Source: Ardenticatenaceae bacterium
GTDB taxonomy: Bacteria; Chloroflexota; Anaerolineae; Promineifilales; Promineifilaceae
Direction of reading: 5' to 3'
Assembly (NCBI GenBank): GCA_020634455.1
Contig: JACKBQ010000002.1
Coordinates: forward strand, 1,116,001-1,180,000
Length of the DNA stretch: 64,000 nucleotides
Made by a program: the position numbers and the translations under genes. Of this stretch, positions 24,505-33,255 are shown one piece after another; positions within the stretch are counted from its first letter, which is position 1, and every line of letters starts with the position of its first letter. The notes below the pieces were generated by a model. The model was not told where the DNA came from and made no database searches. It saw only the letters and a list, made by a program, of their open reading frames with translations.

Positions 24505-26097
24505 CTACCCGGTAAACTTACTTTGCAGATGTTCCGCCACCTGCTTACGGCCGATTTTCCCCGAAGCAGTAAGTGGCAGCTCAGTAACCAGCTCGATTTG
24601 GCGCGGTATTTTGTAGCCAGCCAGGCGTTCGCGGCAAAACGTGATGAGGTCTGCGGCGGAGACGGTGGTGTTGGAGGTGATTTGCACCATTGCCACCACG
24701 CGCTGGCCCCACTCCGCGTCGGGAATGCCCACGACGCACGCTTCCAGCACCTGCGGATGCTGGCGCAGCGCCGCTTCCACCTCGGCGGGGTAGACGTTTT
24801 CGCCACCGGATACAATCAAATCGCTGCGCCGCTGCACAATCCAGAGGTCGCCGTCGGTGTCCAGGTAGCCAAGGTCGCCGGTGTGGATGGTGTTATTTAC
24901 CGCGGAGAACGCGGAGAGCGCGGAGTTTTCATTTTCTCTGCGTTCTCTGCGCCCTCTGTGGTGAAAGTTTTTATCAAAATAGCCAGCCATGACGGTTGGC
25001 CCTGTCACCACAATTTCACCGATTTCGGGAGACGGCCGTTCCTTCCCCTTCTCATCCACAATTTTGACGCTGGTAAACATGAGCGGCTTGCCTACGCTGC
25101 CGGGCTTGCGGGCGGCGTCGGCAGGCAGCATGGTGGCCACCTGGGAGGCGGCTTCGGTAAGGCCGTAGGTTGTTGCCACGAGTTGCGGGTAATCGGTGGT
25201 CGGTGAACGGTAATCGGTGAACGGATTACCGCTTACCGATAACGGATTACCGCTTACCGCTCTTGGTAACGCGTTGGCCTGCGCCACCAGCTCCGGCGGG
25301 GCGGCGGCACCGCCGAGGAGGATGAGGCGCAAACTGGCAGGCCAGTGGGTGCGGGTTTGCAGCAAACGGTGCAGCATAGTGGGCACGACGGAGATGAGGG
25401 TGATGGGGTTGGTGTCGAGGTCGTGGTTGATGGTGGCTAGATCGAAGCGGGGGTGGAGGGAAACGGCCGTTCCATACAAAGCACTCCGAAATAGCACCGC
25501 CAATCCGCCCACGTGGTACAGCGGCAGCACGCTCAGCCAAATGTCATTCGGGTCTAATCCTAGCCGGAAAGCCGAGGCAGTGGCGCTCCAAAAATGGTTA
25601 GCAAAGGTGAGCAAAACCCCCTTGGGCTGGCCAGAAGTGCCGGAAGTGAAAACGATGGATTGATAATGGTAAATGGTAAATAGTGAATGGTTAATGGTTA
25701 ATTTTGTTGGCTCGAACCACGCGCCATTAACCATTAACAATTTACAGCTAACCATTAACCATTCGCCCGCTTCCTGACTGAATTTTTCATTTGTAATCAA
25801 CCAGCGGGCGTTGACGTGTTCAAGCTGCCAGCGGATTTCGGCGGGGGTAAGGCGGGTGTTAAGCGGGACGAGAACTGCGCCGAGGCGGGCCAGGGCGTGG
25901 ACCAGGCAAACGTAGGGCAGGCCGTTGGGCAGCAGCACGGCGACAAAATCGCCCGGCTGCACACCCTCGGTTTTCAATTTGGCGCAGGTGGCGTTGACCA
26001 ACTGGTTAAGTTCACTGTAATTCCAGCGCTGCTTGCCGATGATCAACGCCAGCTTTTGCGGCGTCGCCTGTGCCCGATCTGCCAGCCAGTCGGGCAT
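24505..26097 (-). CDS. menE: o-Succinylbenzoate-CoA ligase, carrying three repeat-derived insertions
   Basis: Adenylates and thioesterifies o-succinylbenzoate in menaquinone synthesis. AMP-binding motifs are IVFTSGTSGQPKGV, ATTYGLTEAAS, HTGDLGYLDTDGD and the C-terminal PLTASGKIGRK lysine. The stretch LYHVGGLAVLFRSALYG and ISVVPTMLHRLL is typical of MenE rather than other acyl-CoA ligases. At 530 residues it is longer than usual; the excess sits at three places where the DNA is a dispersed palindrome (24899-24965, 25188-25261, 25661-25763), giving odd peptides such as HHRGRRERRENENSALSAFS. All three keep the frame. It starts two bases after the SDR stop, at the end of a P450-SDR-menE run. Confidence 0.88.
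   Translation of the reverse strand: MPDWLADRAQATPQKLALIIGKQRWNYSELNQLVNATCAKLKTEGVQPGDFVAVLLPNGLPYVCLVHALARLGAVLVPLNTRLTPAEIRWQLEHVNARWLITNEKFSQEAGEWLMVSCKLLMVNGAWFEPTKLTINHSLFTIYHYQSIVFTSGTSGQPKGVLLTFANHFWSATASAFRLGLDPNDIWLSVLPLYHVGGLAVLFRSALYGTAVSLHPRFDLATINHDLDTNPITLISVVPTMLHRLLQTRTHWPASLRLILLGGAAAPPELVAQANALPRAVSGNPLSVSGNPFTDYRSPTTDYPQLVATTYGLTEAASQVATMLPADAARKPGSVGKPLMFTSVKIVDEKGKERPSPEIGEIVVTGPTVMAGYFDKNFHHRGRRERRENENSALSAFSAVNNTIHTGDLGYLDTDGDLWIVQRRSDLIVSGGENVYPAEVEAALRQHPQVLEACVVGIPDAEWGQRVVAMVQITSNTTVSAADLITFCRERLAGYKIPRQIELVTELPLTASGKIGRKQVAEHLQSKFTG
24899..24965. repeat. In-frame palindromic insertion in menE (CGCGGAGA/TCTCTGCG family)
   Basis: GCGGAGAACGCGGAGAGCG and TCTCTGCGTTCTCTGCG arms flank a short loop. 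It replaces the variable stretch before the conserved HTGDLGY motif and resembles the CCACAGAGG...CTCTGTGG element at 55039-55108. Confidence 0.7.
25188..25261. repeat. In-frame palindromic insertion in menE (ACCGATTACCG family)
   Basis: The same units (GGTAATCGGTGAACGG, ATTACCGCTTACCG) as in four intergenic copies, here encoding a SGNPLSVSGNPFTDYRSPTT-like peptide just before ATTYGLTE. Confidence 0.75.
25661..25763. repeat. In-frame palindromic insertion in menE (ATGGTTAATGG/CCATTAACC)
   Basis: Tandem TGGTAAATGGTAAATAG and TGGTTAATGGTTAAT units face ATTAACCATTAAC and AACCATTAACC units about 35 bases away. It encodes a peptide of about 30 residues just before the P-loop TSGTSGQPKG. Confidence 0.75.
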
Positions 26098-26099
26098 GA

Positions 26100-26993
26100 T
26101 TATTTGTTGAGCCCTTGAGCCATCAAATCGCCCGTGGTGACTACCGCTTTTTCGCGGCTCATGAAGTGGGTGGTAGCGAAGTTAAATATTTTGTTCACCG
26201 GGCCGGGAATGACCTGGTGCTGGCGACCCAGCCCAGCCAGCGCTTCCCGCACTACGGGTTCGACGTCCATCAACATGAACGGTGGGTAGCCGTCTAGCGC
26301 TGTGCCCTGGGTGCGGGTGAGACCGGGAGTGAGTACGAGTACGTCTACGTTGGATTGGCGCAGCTCGTACCAGAGCGATTCGCCGAGCATGAGTTGGAAT
26401 GCTTTGTTGGCGGAGTAGGCTCCGGTGTAGGGGGTGCCGTGCATACCAGCCTGGGAGGAGACGAGCAGGATGCCGCCATGCCGTTGTGCGACCATTTTAC
26501 GGCCGTATGTATGCACCAATGTTGTGTAAGCACGGGCGTTGATGTTCAGCATGGCGTGGTGGGTGTCCAGGTCCATATCCAGGATGGTGGGTGTTTCGAC
26601 CGGGGTGAACATGTGGTTGCATACCAGCAGGCCAATTTCCAGTTCGTCGGTAACGGCCGTTAGCTCAGGTAAAAAGTCCGCACGACCCAGATCGAGCATG
26701 ACGGGTTTGACATTGACTAGATACCGTTCACGCAGTTCCTGAGCGCGGGCTTCCAACTCATCGCTAAGAATGTCTACCAGCACCAAATTGATGTGGCGAC
26801 CAGCCAACTGGCGCGCAAAACCGAAGCCGAGACCTTCAGCTCGCGCTGCGCCTGTGACAATCGCCCAGGGGCCGTATTTTTGTACAAATGTTGGATTGTC
26901 TATTGTTTCATGGCCTTTGAGCTGTTTCCAGATGTAGAAACCGGCGGAAACGGCCGTTCCGGCCAACACCAATGATTTTAGTTGCTTGCTCAT
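26100..26993 (-). CDS. Short-chain dehydrogenase/reductase with N-terminal membrane anchor
   Basis: An NAD(P)-dependent oxidoreductase, 297 residues. A hydrophobic N-terminus (LVLAGTAVSAGFYIW, about 8-22) probably anchors it. The Rossmann motif is VTGAARAEGLGFGFA, the structural CNHMFTP replaces the usual NNAG, and the catalytic set is Ser in LLVSSQAG with Y-x3-K in GAYSANKAF. Microsomal 17-beta-hydroxysteroid-dehydrogenase-like SDRs have this layout, but the substrate is unknown. AGGAG lies upstream of the ATG. It sits nine bases after the P450 gene and two before menE, so the three are almost certainly co-transcribed. Confidence 0.85.
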   Translation of the reverse strand: MSKQLKSLVLAGTAVSAGFYIWKQLKGHETIDNPTFVQKYGPWAIVTGAARAEGLGFGFARQLAGRHINLVLVDILSDELEARAQELRERYLVNVKPVMLDLGRADFLPELTAVTDELEIGLLVCNHMFTPVETPTILDMDLDTHHAMLNINARAYTTLVHTYGRKMVAQRHGGILLVSSQAGMHGTPYTGAYSANKAFQLMLGESLWYELRQSNVDVLVLTPGLTRTQGTALDGYPPFMLMDVEPVVREALAGLGRQHQVIPGPVNKIFNFATTHFMSREKAVVTTGDLMAQGLNK

Positions 26994-27002
26994 TAAAAAC
27001 TC

Positions 27003-28364
27003 CTAAGCCACGGCGGCTAATACTGGCTCTGCCAGGGCAGGTTCTCGCCGACGGTAACGAACGATGGTTTTGGTCGGCTTGTTAGCGCCCAAACCACGCA
27101 GAATTTTTGTATCTTGGGTGACCAGCTCTATTTCAAACTGGCGCAGCATGAGTGCAGTGATAATGATCATTTCATTGTTGGCAAAGTTCATGCCGGTGCA
27201 TTTGTGGGTGCCGCCACCAAAACCAATCAGACCAAAACGGTGTGCCTTGTCTTCGGCCCGATCAGGAGCAAAGCGTAGCGGATCAAACGTTTCTGGCTGG
27301 GCAAATTGGCTGGGCAGCTTATGGGCGATTTCTTGCGCAACCTGCACTAACCAGCCTTCGGGGATGAGGTAATTGCCAAACTCGATATCTTCTTTCACCA
27401 CGCGCATGAGCATATCCGCAGACGGCCGTAATCGTTCCACCTCGCGCACAGCCCAGGCGATGTGGTCTAGTTGCACCATTCGCTTGGGGTCTATGTGGAC
27501 ACCAGCCGGAGCTATCGCCTCAATTTCATCCAGCACTTTTTGTAAATAGGCTGGGTCTTGCAGCAAGAAGATTAGGGTCCAGGCAGCTTGCCCGGCGGTG
27601 GTTTCGTGCCCGGCGAACATGAGCGCAACCAGAAGATTACGCACCATTTCTTCGTCAATAGGCTCATCCCCTTCGCCAGCTTTATTGATGATGTCTTGCA
27701 GAAAATCATCATATTTGTGCGGATTGGTTCGCCGCTCAGCGATGATGGGGCCTAAAATTTCGGTCATTCGCGCTTTGGCTTTGTCCCGCTTGATGAATTT
27801 GGGCAGGGGGAGATCAGGTGGCAGCAGCGGGTCGAGCGCTTTGCCTACGTCTATGTACAAATCCCAAAATTCGCGGCCAATGGCCTGGTGAACTTCTGGG
27901 CCGAGGAAGCAGTTACCGGCGACTTCTTGCACCAACACGCCAATTTCGCTTGTGATGTCCATCTTGCCGCTGTCGTCCAGGCCATCCAGCCATTCCTGAA
28001 CGACTGTTTGCATCACATCAACGTAATGCAGCATTTTTTCACGCTTGAACAGTTCCTGGACTAACGGCCGTTGCTGCAAATATTTGTCGTGCGGGGCCAG
28101 GAACAGCGCTTCGCCGAACATCGCTTTGAGGAATTGGTACGGCTCCTGAATGCTGAGACGGCCGTCTGTCTCCATAAAAAACTTCTTTTGATTTTCTGGG
28201 CCGATGACCACTGCGACGTTTTGGTTGGCTAGCTTGAGGGCAAACACGCTGCCATGCTCCACAAAGCCACGGCGAATCAAATCGGGCCGATTGCGTTGGA
28301 ATTCGGCAGCATGTCCTACCACAGGCAATGCGCCCGAGACCATGGGGGGTGTTGATTTTGTCAT
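27003..28364 (-). CDS. Cytochrome P450
   Basis: A haem-thiolate monooxygenase, 453 residues, no membrane anchor. The I-helix motif is FAGHETTAG, the K-helix E-x2-R is in AVREVERLRPS, and the haem-binding loop is FGGGTHKCTGMNF with Cys389. The general text (VVGHAAEFQRNRPDLIRRGFVEHGSVFALKLA) resembles CYP51-like and related CYP groups, but I would not assign a sterol substrate. It is the first gene of a tight P450-SDR-menE run. No ferredoxin partner is nearby. Together with the SDR it could oxidise a hydroxylated lipid or quinone; this is inference from position only. Confidence 0.9.
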   Translation of the reverse strand: MTKSTPPMVSGALPVVGHAAEFQRNRPDLIRRGFVEHGSVFALKLANQNVAVVIGPENQKKFFMETDGRLSIQEPYQFLKAMFGEALFLAPHDKYLQQRPLVQELFKREKMLHYVDVMQTVVQEWLDGLDDSGKMDITSEIGVLVQEVAGNCFLGPEVHQAIGREFWDLYIDVGKALDPLLPPDLPLPKFIKRDKAKARMTEILGPIIAERRTNPHKYDDFLQDIINKAGEGDEPIDEEMVRNLLVALMFAGHETTAGQAAWTLIFLLQDPAYLQKVLDEIEAIAPAGVHIDPKRMVQLDHIAWAVREVERLRPSADMLMRVVKEDIEFGNYLIPEGWLVQVAQEIAHKLPSQFAQPETFDPLRFAPDRAEDKAHRFGLIGFGGGTHKCTGMNFANNEMIIITALMLRQFEIELVTQDTKILRGLGANKPTKTIVRYRRREPALAEPVLAAVA

Positions 28365-28515
28365 GTTAACTTCATCCTTTTGATGGTGAGTCTGGGGGGA
28401 CTCTCCCCTAATTTTTACCTTACATTTTACCAGCAGTTCTGATTTCTCTGCTGGCTAAACAACTGTTTTTAATCATTTATTTCTCCAATAAGAACCAATT
28501 TGCCTGGACAATGCA

Positions 28516-30330
28516 TTATTGATCAAATTGTTGCAGGAATGACTGTAATTCGTTGTTAATTTGGCGGCGAATTTGTTCGTCCTGTGCGCCGTCGGTGAGT
28601 AGTTCGATGAGGCGGGGGGCGGGGTTGGATACGGCCGTTTCTACCGCAGCAATAAACGATTCCCGATTTTCAGTGCGAATATAGTCTAATTCAAACATGG
28701 CGGCGGCGTGCTCAAAGGAACGGCCGTGTGGCGTCAGAAAGCGGTCGGTGAAGGGCGGTTCGTGCTGGCTGATGGGCAGCCGCCGGAAGATGCCGCCGCC
28801 GTTGTTGTTGATGACGATGAGCGTGGCGTTGGGTGTGTGCTGGGCCAGCAGCAGGCTGTTCAAATCGTGCAGGGCGGTCACATCGCCGACGACGATGAAA
28901 GTGGGGCGGCCCGTGGCTTGGGCGACGCCTAGCCCGGTGCTGATGTTGCCGTCGATGCCGGAGGCACCCCGGTTGCCGAAGATGTGGAGGGTTTTGGGTT
29001 GGGAACGGCCGTACTGGTCCAGATGGCGCACGGGCAGACTGTTGCCGATGAGCAGGTTGGCGTCTTCTGCCAGCATTTCCAGCAGGGTGGCGATGGCTGC
29101 GCCGTCGAACCAGTGCTGGGCGAGCTGGGCTTGCAATGTGTCCCAAGTGGCCTGCTCGGTGGCGCGAATGGTTTGCTGCCAGGCGGGGTCTGGTTGGTGA
29201 TTTTGCAGGCGGGTGGTGAGGGTTTGGCAAACGGCCGTTTCGTTCAGCTGCCAAAAGTGGGTGGTGCGCTGGCTGTCGTCGGCCCAGACGCCGTTTTCGC
29301 GGATGTGGAGCCTGATCGCAGGGTTGATTTTGTCCAGGTAGGCGTTGAGCCATTTGCTGGTGGGCACCTGCCCAAAGCGCACAATCACCTCAGGCTCTGG
29401 CCAACCGATGTTTTGCTGCATAAATGTCTCGTAGCCGCTGATGAGAAAACTATCCACAGATTTCGCAGATTTCACAGATTGCTGTCCTTCTTCAAAATCT
29501 CTGCGCTCTCCGCGCACTCTGCGGTTAAAAAATCGCATGCCTGAAAGCGGATCAGCCAGGAGCGGGTAGCCGGTTTGCTTGGACAGGGTGGTCACCACTG
29601 CCGGGAAGTCGCCGCCGGGGCAGCGGGGGCCGCAGATGATGAGTCCGCGCGGGTGTTGAGTGAGAACGGCCGTTAGCCAATTTAGCTGTTCATTCAAGGG
29701 AGTTAAAATACCAATTGAGACTGGAGATTGGAGACTGGAGATTGTGCTCGTGGATTTAGTCTCCAGTCTCCAATCTCTAATCTCCTCAGCCGCAGGCTCC
29801 AGCGGTTTGCGAAACGGAAAATTCACATGCACCGGCCCTTTGCGCAGGCCGTTGGCGGTGGTGTAGGCACGAACGGCCGTTGTTTGCACATGTCTCAAGG
29901 CGATCTCCGGCGCGTCTGCTTGCGGGATGGGCATGTCTACTGACCAGAGCACCTGATCGCCAAAAATCTTCACCTGGTCAATCGTCTGGTTGGCCCCGCT
30001 GTGGCGCAGCTCGTGGGGGCGGTCGCCAGTGAGGATGAGCAGCGGCACCTGGCTCATCTGGGCTTCGACGATGGCGGGGAGGTAGTTGGATACGGCCGTA
30101 CCCGACGTACAGACAAGCGCCACCGGTTTCTCGCTCGCCAGCGCCATGCCCAGGGCGTAAAACCCCGCGCCGCGCTCATCAATGTGCAAAAACGTCTTGA
30201 TTTGCGGATGCGCCTCAAAGGCCAACGTCAGCGGCGTCGAGCGCGACCCAGGCGAAATAACAACAGATTTTAGTCCGGCAGTTACCAGACTGTTAACAAA
30301 TAAGCGTGCGTACAAAATGTTTGGATTCAT
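28516..30330 (-). CDS. menD: SEPHCHC synthase (MenD), carrying two repeat-derived insertions
   Basis: The ThDP enzyme condensing isochorismate with 2-oxoglutarate in menaquinone synthesis. The N-terminal part is clear: VVISPGSRSTPLTLAFEAHP, catalytic Glu52 in DERGAGFYALG, and CTSGTAVSNYLPA. The ThDP-Mg motif region is GNRGASGIDGNISTGLG...GDVTALHDLNSL...INNNGGGIFRRLP. It is 604 residues, longer than most MenD, and the extra length lies in two in-frame repeat insertions: 29716-29786 (peptide around EIRDWRLETKSTSTISSLQS) and 29450-29530 (around RGERRDFEEGQQSVKSAKSV). Stop and start are otherwise ordinary. It is 151 bases upstream of the P450 gene and 141 bases after the small membrane protein. 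Confidence 0.92.
   Translation of the reverse strand: MNPNILYARLFVNSLVTAGLKSVVISPGSRSTPLTLAFEAHPQIKTFLHIDERGAGFYALGMALASEKPVALVCTSGTAVSNYLPAIVEAQMSQVPLLILTGDRPHELRHSGANQTIDQVKIFGDQVLWSVDMPIPQADAPEIALRHVQTTAVRAYTTANGLRKGPVHVNFPFRKPLEPAAEEIRDWRLETKSTSTISSLQSPVSIGILTPLNEQLNWLTAVLTQHPRGLIICGPRCPGGDFPAVVTTLSKQTGYPLLADPLSGMRFFNRRVRGERRDFEEGQQSVKSAKSVDSFLISGYETFMQQNIGWPEPEVIVRFGQVPTSKWLNAYLDKINPAIRLHIRENGVWADDSQRTTHFWQLNETAVCQTLTTRLQNHQPDPAWQQTIRATEQATWDTLQAQLAQHWFDGAAIATLLEMLAEDANLLIGNSLPVRHLDQYGRSQPKTLHIFGNRGASGIDGNISTGLGVAQATGRPTFIVVGDVTALHDLNSLLLAQHTPNATLIVINNNGGGIFRRLPISQHEPPFTDRFLTPHGRSFEHAAAMFELDYIRTENRESFIAAVETAVSNPAPRLIELLTDGAQDEQIRRQINNELQSFLQQFDQ
29450..29530. repeat. In-frame repeat insertion in menD (CGCAGATTTCACAGATT family)
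   Basis: It combines ACAGATTTCGCAGATTTCA with CTCTGCGCTCTCCGCGCACT across a short loop. Both halves are units found in intergenic repeats of the window. Confidence 0.7.
29716..29786. repeat. In-frame repeat insertion in menD (GAGACTGGAGATT/CTCCAGTCTCCAATC)
   Basis: Tandem GAGACTGGAGATT units face inverted CTCCAGTCTCCAATCTC units. It falls at the junction between the N-terminal and central domains of MenD. Confidence 0.75.
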
Positions 30331-30343
30331 CTTCAGTTTTCAT

Positions 30344-30444
30344 CTCGTTCCCGCGCTCGGCGTGGGAATGGCTGGCGCAGCGCTCTGAGCTGCATGGTGG
30401 ACGCGGAGCGTCCTGATCTGCATTCCACGCGGAGCGTGGAACGG
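30344..30444. repeat. CTCGTTCCC/GGAACG nested palindromic repeat
   Basis: CGTTCCCGCGCTCGGCGTGG and CATTCCACGCGGAGCGTGGA flank a GGACGCGGAGCGTCC hairpin, filling the gap upstream of menD. I know closely similar dispersed repeats from many bacterial genomes. Confidence 0.65.
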
Positions 30445-30471
30445 GGATGGTATATTTTTATTTCGGCATTT

Positions 30472-30981
30472 CTAAATTTTTCCGTAAGTTTTAATGCACC
30501 GAGTTAGAAATTTGTCAATGTCTCGTGTGGTTTTTCGGTAATTCCCATAGGCCATGAGTAAACCAAGTGGCGGAAAGCCTAGGATGAATGGAAGCAGCAA
30601 ATAGTGGCCGAATATCACCGTGCGATATTCGATAATGACTTCCTGTGCTTCAAAATTCACATAACCCACGAAAGGCATAAACGTTTTATACGAGCTGTAG
30701 CCATAAATTAGGCGCTCGGATTGTTGCACTTGAATAAAAAGGTCTTTGTAGAAGCGTTTTTCAACGATGTCTGCGTCTAATTTTTCGAGAAATGTTAGTT
30801 CTGATTTGGAGAGAAGTCGTTGATAGATTTTATAGCCGCGATTGAGTCGCCGACCCGGACTTGTGGCTTCATATTTGGTCAGGTAAGTATTTTCTATGTA
30901 GAGAAATGGAATACCTAGGAAGACACCAGCAAACCAAATGATAAAAAGTAAGTAAATAACTTCCTTCAAAAAAGAGCTCAT
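30472..30981 (-). CDS. Small two-helix membrane protein in the menaquinone operon
   Basis: I do not recognise the family. The 169 residues have hydrophobic segments at about 7-28 and 122-144 with a basic domain between (YLTKYEATSPGRRLNRGYKIYQRLLSKSELTFLEK). Its ATG overlaps the menF stop by four bases (ATGA, 30978-30981), so it is translationally coupled to menF. The DNA is noticeably more AT-rich than its neighbours and lacks the ACGGCCGT octamer, so it may be a recent arrival. Confidence 0.6.
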   Translation of the reverse strand: MSSFLKEVIYLLFIIWFAGVFLGIPFLYIENTYLTKYEATSPGRRLNRGYKIYQRLLSKSELTFLEKLDADIVEKRFYKDLFIQVQQSERLIYGYSSYKTFMPFVGYVNFEAQEVIIEYRTVIFGHYLLLPFILGFPPLGLLMAYGNYRKTTRDIDKFLTRCIKTYGKI

Positions 30982-32411
30982 TTCACAGTTCTCTTAAGTG
31001 GTTCCGTATTGCTTGAAATGCCTAACGCGTCGAGCATAGGTTTAAACTTCAGCGCGGTTTCGTCCCACTCGGCTTGCGGGTCGGAGTCGGCGACGATACC
31101 GGCCCCGGCGTAGAGCCAGACGCGGCGGTCCTGGGTGATGGCCGAGCGGATGGCGACGCCGAACGCGCCGTCGAGGTTGTGATCCAGCCAGCCGACGGGT
31201 GCGCCGTACCAGCCGCGCGGCACCGGCTCCGCCTGGCTGATGAACGGCATGGCCAGCTCGCGCGGCTGGCCGCCCAGCGCCGGGGTGGGGTGCAGGTTTT
31301 GCAGAATGGGCAGGACGCCGTCGGCCTGCTTGAGCATGGCCTGAATCGGGGTGAACAGATGCTGTATGTAGCCCAGTTGGAGGATGCCGGGCTGCTCCGG
31401 GATGGTTAATTCGCTGGCCAAAGGTGCCAGCCGCCGCCGGATGGATTGGACGACGAGGGCGTGTTCGTGCTGGTTTTTGGCGGAGTTGAGCAGTTCTTGG
31501 GCCAGGGCGTCGTTTTCGGCTGGGGTTTTGCCGCGACCAATTGACCCTGCCAGACCCATCGTGCGCAGGGAACGGCCGTTCACATCCACAATCAGCTCCG
31601 GTGTAGCCCCGTAAAAAGCGTGAAACGGCCGTGGCTCAAACAAAAAGCGATAGCAGTCCGGGTAGGTGGCGTTCAGGTAGGCCAGCGCCCCGTCCACATC
31701 CACCTTCTGCGCATAGCGAATCTCGCACACGCGGGAAAGCACCGCCTTGTTAAGCGGGCCGTTTTTCATTTTTTGCGTCGCATGGGTGATCATGGTTTCC
31801 CAATCGTCGTAGGACATGGGGTAGTTGAGGTGCAGGGGTGTAGGGGCGCGAGGGGGCGGGGGAGCGGGGGAGATTCCAGTTTGCAGGACGGTGAGGCGGG
31901 TTTGGAGGGCGGCTTGGAGTTCGGGCAGGAGGGTTTCGGGGGTTTCGTCTGGGGGCAGGATGGCGTTGAGCGTCAGCCAACTTTCGTCGTTTTGCTGGGC
32001 GAGCTGGTAGTGGGGCAGGATGAACTGCGCTGGGTAATGAATCGACCAGGTGTTGTCTGGCGTGAAGTCGTCAATGAAGGAGAAGCCGCCGAAAAGACGT
32101 GGGCCAGCCAACGGCCGTTCCTCACCCGCCGCATCAATCACCGCCTCCGCAAACAGCGCCTGTGCCTGCTGCTGAATTTGCTCAAAGCGATTTTGCCCCC
32201 AGGCAAACAAGTCGGCGGCAATGCCAAAGCCCGCCAGCGTCAGCCCGCCGTTGGCCGCGGACCAGAAAAATCGGGCCTCGCCCAGGGCTTGTTGCAGGAA
32301 AACGGCCGTTTCCACCCCAGGTGCGGGGATAGAGACGGAGAGGAGACGGCCGTTTGTGAGAGCGTTATCCTGCCAACTGTCTTTAATGATGAGCGGTTTC
32401 AAATCCCACAC
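30978..32411 (-). CDS. menF: Isochorismate synthase
   Basis: Converts chorismate to isochorismate, the entry step of menaquinone synthesis. The chorismate-binding fold is recognisable from KAVLSRVCEIRY, FYGATPELIVDVNGRSLRTMGLAGSIGRG, the LHPTPALGGQPRE motif and WYGAPVGWLDHNLDGAFGVAIRSA followed by YAGAGIVADSDPQAEWDET. It is 477 residues. The GTG at 32411 sits almost on its GAGGAG box; a TTG at 32402 has ideal spacing (eight bases) and is an equally good start. It overlaps the end of the TetR gene and is coupled to the next small gene. Confidence 0.9.
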   Translation of the reverse strand: MWDLKPLIIKDSWQDNALTNGRLLSVSIPAPGVETAVFLQQALGEARFFWSAANGGLTLAGFGIAADLFAWGQNRFEQIQQQAQALFAEAVIDAAGEERPLAGPRLFGGFSFIDDFTPDNTWSIHYPAQFILPHYQLAQQNDESWLTLNAILPPDETPETLLPELQAALQTRLTVLQTGISPAPPPPRAPTPLHLNYPMSYDDWETMITHATQKMKNGPLNKAVLSRVCEIRYAQKVDVDGALAYLNATYPDCYRFLFEPRPFHAFYGATPELIVDVNGRSLRTMGLAGSIGRGKTPAENDALAQELLNSAKNQHEHALVVQSIRRRLAPLASELTIPEQPGILQLGYIQHLFTPIQAMLKQADGVLPILQNLHPTPALGGQPRELAMPFISQAEPVPRGWYGAPVGWLDHNLDGAFGVAIRSAITQDRRVWLYAGAGIVADSDPQAEWDETALKFKPMLDALGISSNTEPLKRTVK

Positions 32412-32991
32412 TCCTCAATAACATTGGCAGCAATGAGTCCATGATCCGCTGCGGTTCCGGTTCGCCGGTGTACACCCAGCGAATTATTACCCCATAAATC
32501 GCGCCCATCCAGGCATAAGATACCACCTCGACATCTGTCTGGTGAATGTCGCCCACGTCAATCGCCTCTTGCAGGTAGGTGGCAATGAGATCGGCAAAAC
32601 GATCGTTCACCTCGTTGCGCTTGTTCTCAAAAGTTGTGCCCAGGCCGACGGCCTGTACAAGCAGCAGCTTGGCCGGACGACGGTACTTGCCAAAGGTGGT
32701 CAGGCAGGTTTCCAGCGCCACGCGCACCCGGCTGATGCCCACTTCTTCTTGCTGTATTGCTTCCGTTACGCGCCTCTCCAGCAGGTCGGCAAACTGGTCT
32801 ACCAGAGCTAAAAACAGCCGCTCTTTGTTGGGAAAGTGGAAATAGATTGAGCCTTTGGATGTTTGGGACTCATCTACAATTTCATCCATTTTGGTGTTGT
32901 AATACCCCTTGCTGGCGAAAATATTCAGCGCCGCATCCAGAATGCGGGTGCGGGTTTGGTCGGGGTCTCGTTTGAGGGTGGGTTCGTCCAT
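32383..32991 (-). CDS. TetR-family transcriptional regulator
   Basis: A ligand-responsive repressor, 202 residues. The N-terminal helix-turn-helix is RTRILDAALNIFASKGYYNTKMDEIVDESQTSKGSIYFHFPNKERL; the C-terminal ligand domain is variable. The ATG at 32991 is preferred over a TTG at 33021. Its 3' end overlaps the start region of menF, so it heads the menF-menD-P450-SDR-menE run. A palindrome of TetR-operator type lies about 95 bases upstream, suggesting autoregulation. Confidence 0.88.
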   Translation of the reverse strand: MDEPTLKRDPDQTRTRILDAALNIFASKGYYNTKMDEIVDESQTSKGSIYFHFPNKERLFLALVDQFADLLERRVTEAIQQEEVGISRVRVALETCLTTFGKYRRPAKLLLVQAVGLGTTFENKRNEVNDRFADLIATYLQEAIDVGDIHQTDVEVVSYAWMGAIYGVIIRWVYTGEPEPQRIMDSLLPMLLRSVGFETAHH

Positions 32992-33081
32992 GGTTCTTCT
33001 CGTCGTGCCTTTAGACTTCAATAGTCTTGGGCATTTTCATTGTTTGCCTGGTTGGTTCGTGAGACTTTTGAAGTCATGTGA

Positions 33082-33097
33082 ACCGACTGGTCAGTCT
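33082..33097. promoter_or_regulatory. Likely TetR operator
   Basis: ACCGACTGGTCAGTCT holds the palindrome GACTG-GT-CAGTC (33085-33096), of the type bound by many TetR/AcrR proteins. It lies upstream of the TetR gene and about 170 bases upstream of the divergent metalloprotease-like gene. Confidence 0.55.
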
Positions 33098-33255
33098 ATT
33101 AGTTCTACCCCTGAAAATAGCACAAAACGGCCGTCTTGGGGAGGGCGTCCTAAAGTTCTGTTTAACTAAAAAAGGGTGTTACAATGTGTCACGCTGTTGT
33201 CACGCAGACGTGGCAATCTCCCCCTAAAGCAATTTAGTTTTAAACAAGGAGAAAT

